Position numbers and translations under genes: made by a program
Assembly (NCBI GenBank): GCA_027024305.1
Contig: JALVSO010000004.1
Span: 1 to 7,443, forward strand
Reading direction: 5' to 3'
From: Candidatus Parcubacteria bacterium
GTDB taxonomy: Bacteria > Patescibacteriota > Minisyncoccia > Phycocordibacterales > GCA-2747955
DNA: 7,443 nt
Shown here: in pieces, positions 4,770-7,443 of the stretch
How the letters are laid out: every line of letters begins with the position of its first letter
Position numbering within the stretch: the first letter of the stretch is position 1
Notes under the pieces: model-generated
Database searches by the model: none
What the model saw: only the letters and a program-made list of their open reading frames with translations
Told to the model about the DNA's origin: nothing

Positions 4770-5582
4770 ATGGCAAGCAGAAATAAAAAAAAGAAACTTG
4801 GTAAATTTGTAAACACGGGAACAAAAGGAAAGAATGATTTCTATATTTTCGGTCGCAGGCCCATTTGGGAGCAGTTGGAAAACGACCCCAAGCAAATAAA
4901 ATTAATTTATATTGTTTCCGGCAATCAGGAGAGTTTTGAGATACGGGAAATTATCCAAAAAGCCAAGGAAAATAAAATTCCTTTGGAACATATCAGCGGT
5001 CGGACGGCGGCGGCCAAGGTGGGCAAGGTTAATGACCAGGGAGTTATCGCTTCCATGGAAAGATTTAAATATGCCGATCAGATGGACTGGGAAATTGCCG
5101 TCAGGAAAGAGGAAAAGCCGCAACTGGTTTTGGTTTTGGATCACATTGAAGATGTGGGAAATTTCGGAGCCATTATCAGAACGGCGGCCGCTTTTGGGGT
5201 TTCGGCCATTTTTGTACCGTCGGATAGACAGGCTCCGGTTAACGGAACGGTTTTCAAAACTTCAGCCGGCAATATTTCCAGGGTTAAGATTATCAAAGTT
5301 CCCAATGTTAATCAGATGATTAGTAAGCTGAAAGATTTAAAGTTTTGAACCTATGCCGTGGATATGCCGGAAAGCTCTCAAGGAGGAGTGATTTGAGATC
5401 AGAAATTTGACAGTCATACCGCTTTAATTTTGGGGGCCGAGGGTCAAGGAGTTTCCGAAAAGGTCCGGGAGAATTGTGATTTTGTAGTGCCCATTCCCAT
5501 GGAGAACGGGGTGGAGTCTTTGAATGTTTCCGTTTCCGGGGCTATTGCCATGTATGAGTGGAAGAGGCAGAATTATAAATAA
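4770..5582 (+). CDS. rlmB: SpoU/TrmH-family RNA 2'-O-methyltransferase, RlmB-like (needs UGA=Trp)
   Basis: This SAM-dependent SPOUT methyltransferase probably methylates the ribose of a guanosine in 23S rRNA (RlmB type). The 270-aa product has a basic N-terminal extension (1-23), the substrate-binding domain beginning FYIFGRRPIWEQL (24-36), and the catalytic knot. Motif 1 is VGNFGAIIRTAA (N131, R137), motif 2 is ILGAEGQGVS (220-229), and motif 3 is IPMENGVESLNVSVS (242-256). Two in-frame UGA codons, at residues 193 and 209, lie between motifs 1 and 2; the standard code would cut the protein at 192 aa and lose half the SAM site. The first, in LKF-UGA-TYAVD, aligns with the vWvvG strand where Trp is common. 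UGG encodes Trp at three other places. The stop is TAA, 15 nt before the IMPACT-type gene, probably one operon. Confidence 0.9.
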
Positions 5583-5597
5583 AGCTTTAATTTAAGA

Positions 5598-6008
5598 ATG
5601 AAAACCCTGGAAATGGATTTTGGTGATAATAGAGAATTTCCCAAAGACTTTTTGTTGTTGGAAAAAGTCATTAAAGACCGAGGTTCCGTCTATTCGGTTT
5701 CAGCCGGGCTGGTTAGAAACAGAGAGGATATAAAAAAATTTTTAAAAAAGATTAGGAATTATAATAAAAAATATCAAAGAGCCACTCATCATTCTTGGGC
5801 GGCGGTTGTTTCCAAAGACGGAGTTATTTATGAAACCGCTTCCGATGACGGAGAAACCGGAGCCGGAAAAGTAATTTTGAGAATTATTAAAAAGAAAAAG
5901 TATGTAAATACAATTGTTTGCGTTACTCGCTGATTCGGCGGAATCAAATTGGAGGGGGACAGGTTTAAACATATTCAGGATATAACCCTTTTAATTCTAA
6001 ATAATTAG
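5598..6008 (+). CDS. IMPACT/YigZ (UPF0029) family protein (needs UGA=Trp)
   Basis: This is an IMPACT-domain protein. Eukaryotic IMPACT/YIH1 modulates the Gcn2 pathway through Gcn1; bacterial YigZ proteins have no firmly assigned role. The 136-aa product matches the domain from IKDRGSVYSVSAGLVRN (about 25-41) through ATHHSWAAVV (62-71) and SDDGETGAGKVIL (82-94) to TR-UGA-FGGIKLEGDRFKHI. Under the standard code it would stop at residue 111, just before its signature. UGA at 112 sits where bacterial members have Tyr (TRYFGG) and animal and fungal members have Trp (RWYGG...DRFKHI). The DRFKHI ending also resembles the eukaryotic form, and the second YigZ domain (DUF1949) is absent. One UGG Trp occurs (67). 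The stop is TAG. No own promoter is clear; it likely follows rlmB. Confidence 0.88.
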
Positions 6009-6020
6009 TCAGCAATGTTT

Positions 6021-6048
6021 TTCAAGAGATAGATGGTCTTGAATTTTT
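6021..6048 (+). terminator. Intrinsic terminator of the rlmB-IMPACT unit
   Basis: TTCAAGA (6021-6027) pairs with TCTTGAA (6037-6043) around a 9-nt loop, followed by TTTTT (6044-6048). It starts 12 nt after the TAG at 6008, supporting that stop rather than the UGA at 5931. Confidence 0.75.
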
Positions 6049-6127
6049 AAAGTTTTAACTATTCACTAGATAGAATATGGATACAACCTCCGGTAACACG
6101 ATTGTTTATAAGTTTTAGAATCCATCC

Positions 6128-6200
6128 GCGTACTAGTACGCTGATAGGAATTTTTATTTTAAAAAACATCATCAATTAATATTCCCCGTATACTGGTACG
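6128..6200. repeat. Related GTAC palindromes upstream of mreB
   Basis: GCGTACTAGTACGC (6128-6141) is a perfect 14-bp palindrome. CGTATACTGGTACG (6187-6200) is a degenerate relative, sharing TACTRGTACG. The two lie about 60 bp apart in the 283-bp spacer before mreB and might be binding sites for a dimeric regulator. I see no ORF that I can support in the spacer. Confidence 0.45.
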
Positions 6201-6269
6201 TGAACGTTTTATTTTTGGTGATATTTCGGGTCCGGGTTGTAATTCGGAGAAAATTTTTATTTAAAAAAC
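6149..6269 (+). repeat. Near-identical AT direct repeats upstream of mreB
   Basis: AATTTTTATTTTAAAAAAC (6149-6167) recurs with one T deleted at 6252-6269, the second copy lying in the promoter region of mreB. The first copy is followed by TTAATATTCCCC, resembling the -10/ATTCCC/ATG arrangement but with GTA in place of ATG. This may be a decayed duplicate of a promoter-start region. Confidence 0.5.
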
Positions 6270-6275
6270 TTTTTA

Positions 6276-6284
6276 TGTTACAAT
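6276..6284 (+). promoter_or_regulatory. mreB extended -10 box, leaderless arrangement
   Basis: TGTTACAAT is an extended -10 ending 7 nt before ATG 6292. The linker TCTTTCC has no Shine-Dalgarno sequence. Confidence 0.65.
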
Positions 6285-6291
6285 TCTTTCC

Positions 6292-7314
6292 ATGAGTATT
6301 TTTACCAAGAAACTGGGTATAGATTTGGGAACGGCCAATATTTTGGTTTTTTTGCCCAATAAGGGGGTTATTATAAACGAACCGTCGGTGGTGGCCATTT
6401 CCGAGGATAAGAAACAGATTTTGGCCATCGGAGAAGATGCCAAAACCATGATCGGAAAAACGCCCGATGAAATTATTGCCTATCGGCCCATGAAGGACGG
6501 AGTTATCGCCGACTACCGGGTAACCGAGGCCATGCTTTCCCATTTTATAAAAAAGGCCATGGGAAGCTGATCTCTTTTTAAACCGGAGGTGATGATTTCG
6601 GTGCCGGCGGGAATTAATTCAACGGAGAGGCGAGCGGTTCTGGAAGCGGCCATGAAAGCCGGGGTGAAGAAGGCCTATATTGTGAAAGAGCCCATTTTGG
6701 GGGCCATCGGTTCCGGGATGAAAATTGAAGAGCCGGCCGGACGAATGATTGTGGACATAGGAGGAGGAACCACCGATGTGGCCGTTATTTCTCTTGGTGG
6801 AATTGTTACTTCCATTTCCGTAAAATCGGCCGGAGATAAAATTGACAAGTCCATCATTGACTATGTTAAAAAAACCCACAATCTGGCCATCGGTGAGAGG
6901 ACGGCCGAGAGAATCAAGGTGGAAGTGGGAGCGGCCATGCCCTTTGATTCCCAGGAAGAATTGAAGATACAAATCTCCGGTCGTGATTACACCACCGAGT
7001 TGCCCAAAACCATTGAGGTGGGAACCAACGATGTGGTTAAAGCCATTTCCAAAAATCTCGGAGAAATGATTCGGGCCATTAAAGATGTTCTGGCTCAGAC
7101 TCCGCCGGAGCTGGCTTCCGATGTGGTAGAGTCTGGAATTATTTTAACCGGAGGAACCAGTCAGCTTAGGAGGCTGCCAAGGTTGGTTGAAAAAGAAACG
7201 GGAGTTAAAGCTGAGCTGGCTGAAGACCCTCTAACCTGCGTGGCTCGAGGAACCGGAACAGCTCTGAATCATCTGGATGTCTATAAAAAGGCCATGGTTT
7301 CAAAATCTTTTTAA
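6292..7314 (+). CDS. mreB: Rod-shape actin homologue MreB (needs UGA=Trp)
   Basis: This bacterial actin assembles under the membrane and guides lateral wall synthesis. The 340-aa product is the usual MreB length once the UGA at residue 93 (6568-6570) is read through; otherwise the gene splits into 92-aa and 241-aa pieces in the same frame. ATP-site motifs are complete: phosphate 1 GIDLGTANILV (9-19), phosphate 2 VDIGGGTTDVAVIS (154-167) and adenosine ILTGGTSQL (284-292). The junction GS-UGA-SLFKPEVMISVPAG aligns with the normal helix-to-strand linker of MreB, with no residues missing. No UGG Trp is present. It is monocistronic here: a leaderless-type promoter lies in front and a terminator follows, so mreC does not share this transcript. 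The stop is TAA. Confidence 0.93.
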
Positions 7315-7326
7315 TATTGGGCGTAA

Positions 7327-7364
7327 AGGCAAAATCCGGTGGGTAAAATCACCGGATTTCCTTT
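7327..7364 (+). terminator. Intrinsic terminator of mreB
   Basis: AAATCCGGTG (7332-7341) pairs perfectly with CACCGGATTT (7350-7359) around an 8-nt loop. AAAGG and CCTTT extend the stem outward. The trailing T-run is short (CTTTATCTG), so termination may be imperfect. Confidence 0.65.
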
Positions 7365-7376
7365 ATCTGTAACAAA

Positions 7377-7415
7377 GACCAAAGATTATCTATTTTGTAA
7401 AATAGATAAATGGTC
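7377..7415. repeat. Inverted repeat overlapping the next promoter
   Basis: TTATCTATTTT (7386-7396) pairs perfectly with AAAATAGATAA (7399-7409), with an outer GACCA/TGGTC pair (7377-7381 with 7411-7415). The element covers the predicted -10 and start codon of the next gene, so it could be an operator. Confidence 0.5.
7398..7403 (+). promoter_or_regulatory. -10 box of the next gene, leaderless arrangement
   Basis: TAAAAT is followed by AGATAA and then ATG 7410, the same 6-nt spacing as at trpS. Confidence 0.45.
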
Positions 7416-7443
7416 AAAATAACAAAAAGAAGGGCTAAAAGAT
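7410..7443 (+). CDS. Start of an unidentified gene (partial)
   Basis: An open frame begins at ATG 7410 and runs off the window, encoding the basic peptide MVKITKRRAKR. It is called because the -10 box and 6-nt spacing match the other leaderless starts here. Eleven codons are too few to name it. It is separated from mreB by a terminator. Confidence 0.45.
   Translation, partial: MVKITKRRAKR

Noticed and set aside
4581..4895. N-terminal extension of the receiver protein upstream to 4895
   Set aside because: It would cross the TTGACA/TATCAT promoter and overlap rlmB; GGAGG and the receiver fold both set the start at 4580.
6172..6972. Minus-strand frames opposite mreB
   Set aside because: They are shadows of the mreB coding strand, with no promoter or motif support.
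817..7314. UGA read as glycine (code 25, as in Gracilibacteria and Absconditabacteria)
   Set aside because: The diagnostic UGA positions align with Trp/Tyr rather than Gly (IMPACT TR-x-FGG, Fmt VNE-x and R-x-DNG, RlmB F-x strand), and conserved glycines are written with GGN throughout. A few sites (mreB 93, fmt 85) are compatible with either.
4770..7314. rlmB, the IMPACT gene and mreB as pseudogenes or sequencing errors
   Set aside because: Each is interrupted only by UGA, never by UAA/UAG or a frameshift, and full conserved motifs follow in frame. Fourteen such events in five genes are not plausible as errors.
817..7314. UGA as selenocysteine
   Set aside because: The families are not selenoproteins, the sites are not Cys positions, and several genes carry multiple UGA codons.

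Overview
This window is an AT-rich bacterial housekeeping segment whose genes can only be read whole if UGA is a sense codon, and the contexts point to tryptophan. Five genes (fmt, traX-like, rlmB, an IMPACT/YigZ-type gene, mreB) are interrupted by 14 in-frame UGA codons under the standard code. Reading through restores full-length, recognisable proteins that end at UAA or UAG. Several UGA codons fall where the family has Trp or another aromatic residue; the clearest is the TR-UGA-FGG...DRFKHI block of the IMPACT gene. Every confidently placed gene stop here is UAA or UAG. Compact genes, the MreB and Fmt types, a stand-alone receiver protein and the lack of Shine-Dalgarno sites suggest a Candidate Phyla Radiation (Patescibacteria) organism. 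The recoding known to me in that group is UGA=Gly (code 25), so UGA=Trp would be notable. The taxonomic call is inference.

Layout: the tail of an unidentified gene (1-60) and a strong GC-rich terminator; rnpA (211-534) and a coupled small hypothetical gene (536-820); convergent to these, a minus-strand pair fmt (2446-1616) and a TraX-family membrane protein (1614-817); a minus-strand small zinc-knuckle ORF (2702-2460) with its own consensus promoter; a 380-bp intergenic stretch rich in inverted repeats, including two related palindromes; trpS (3081-4073); a GC-rich repeat and terminator region; a minus-strand single-domain response-regulator receiver (4580-4215) with a structured leader of about 100 nt; rlmB (4770-5582) and an IMPACT-family gene (5598-6008), probably one operon; a 283-bp spacer with duplicated motifs; mreB (6292-7314); a terminator; and the first codons of another gene (7410 onward).

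Two expression styles coexist. rnpA, fmt, trpS, mreB and the last partial gene have a -10 box (TAnAAT) only 6-7 nt before ATG (10 nt at rlmB) and no Shine-Dalgarno, which predicts leaderless or near-leaderless mRNAs. The zinc-knuckle ORF and the receiver gene instead have TTGACA-17-TATACT or TATCAT promoters, true 5' leaders and GGAGG ribosome sites, and contain no UGA within the reading frame.

Functionally, the core genes cover RNA processing (rnpA), initiator tRNA formylation (fmt), Trp-tRNA charging (trpS, the enzyme that would serve a UGA-reading tRNA-Trp), rRNA methylation (rlmB) and cell shape (mreB).
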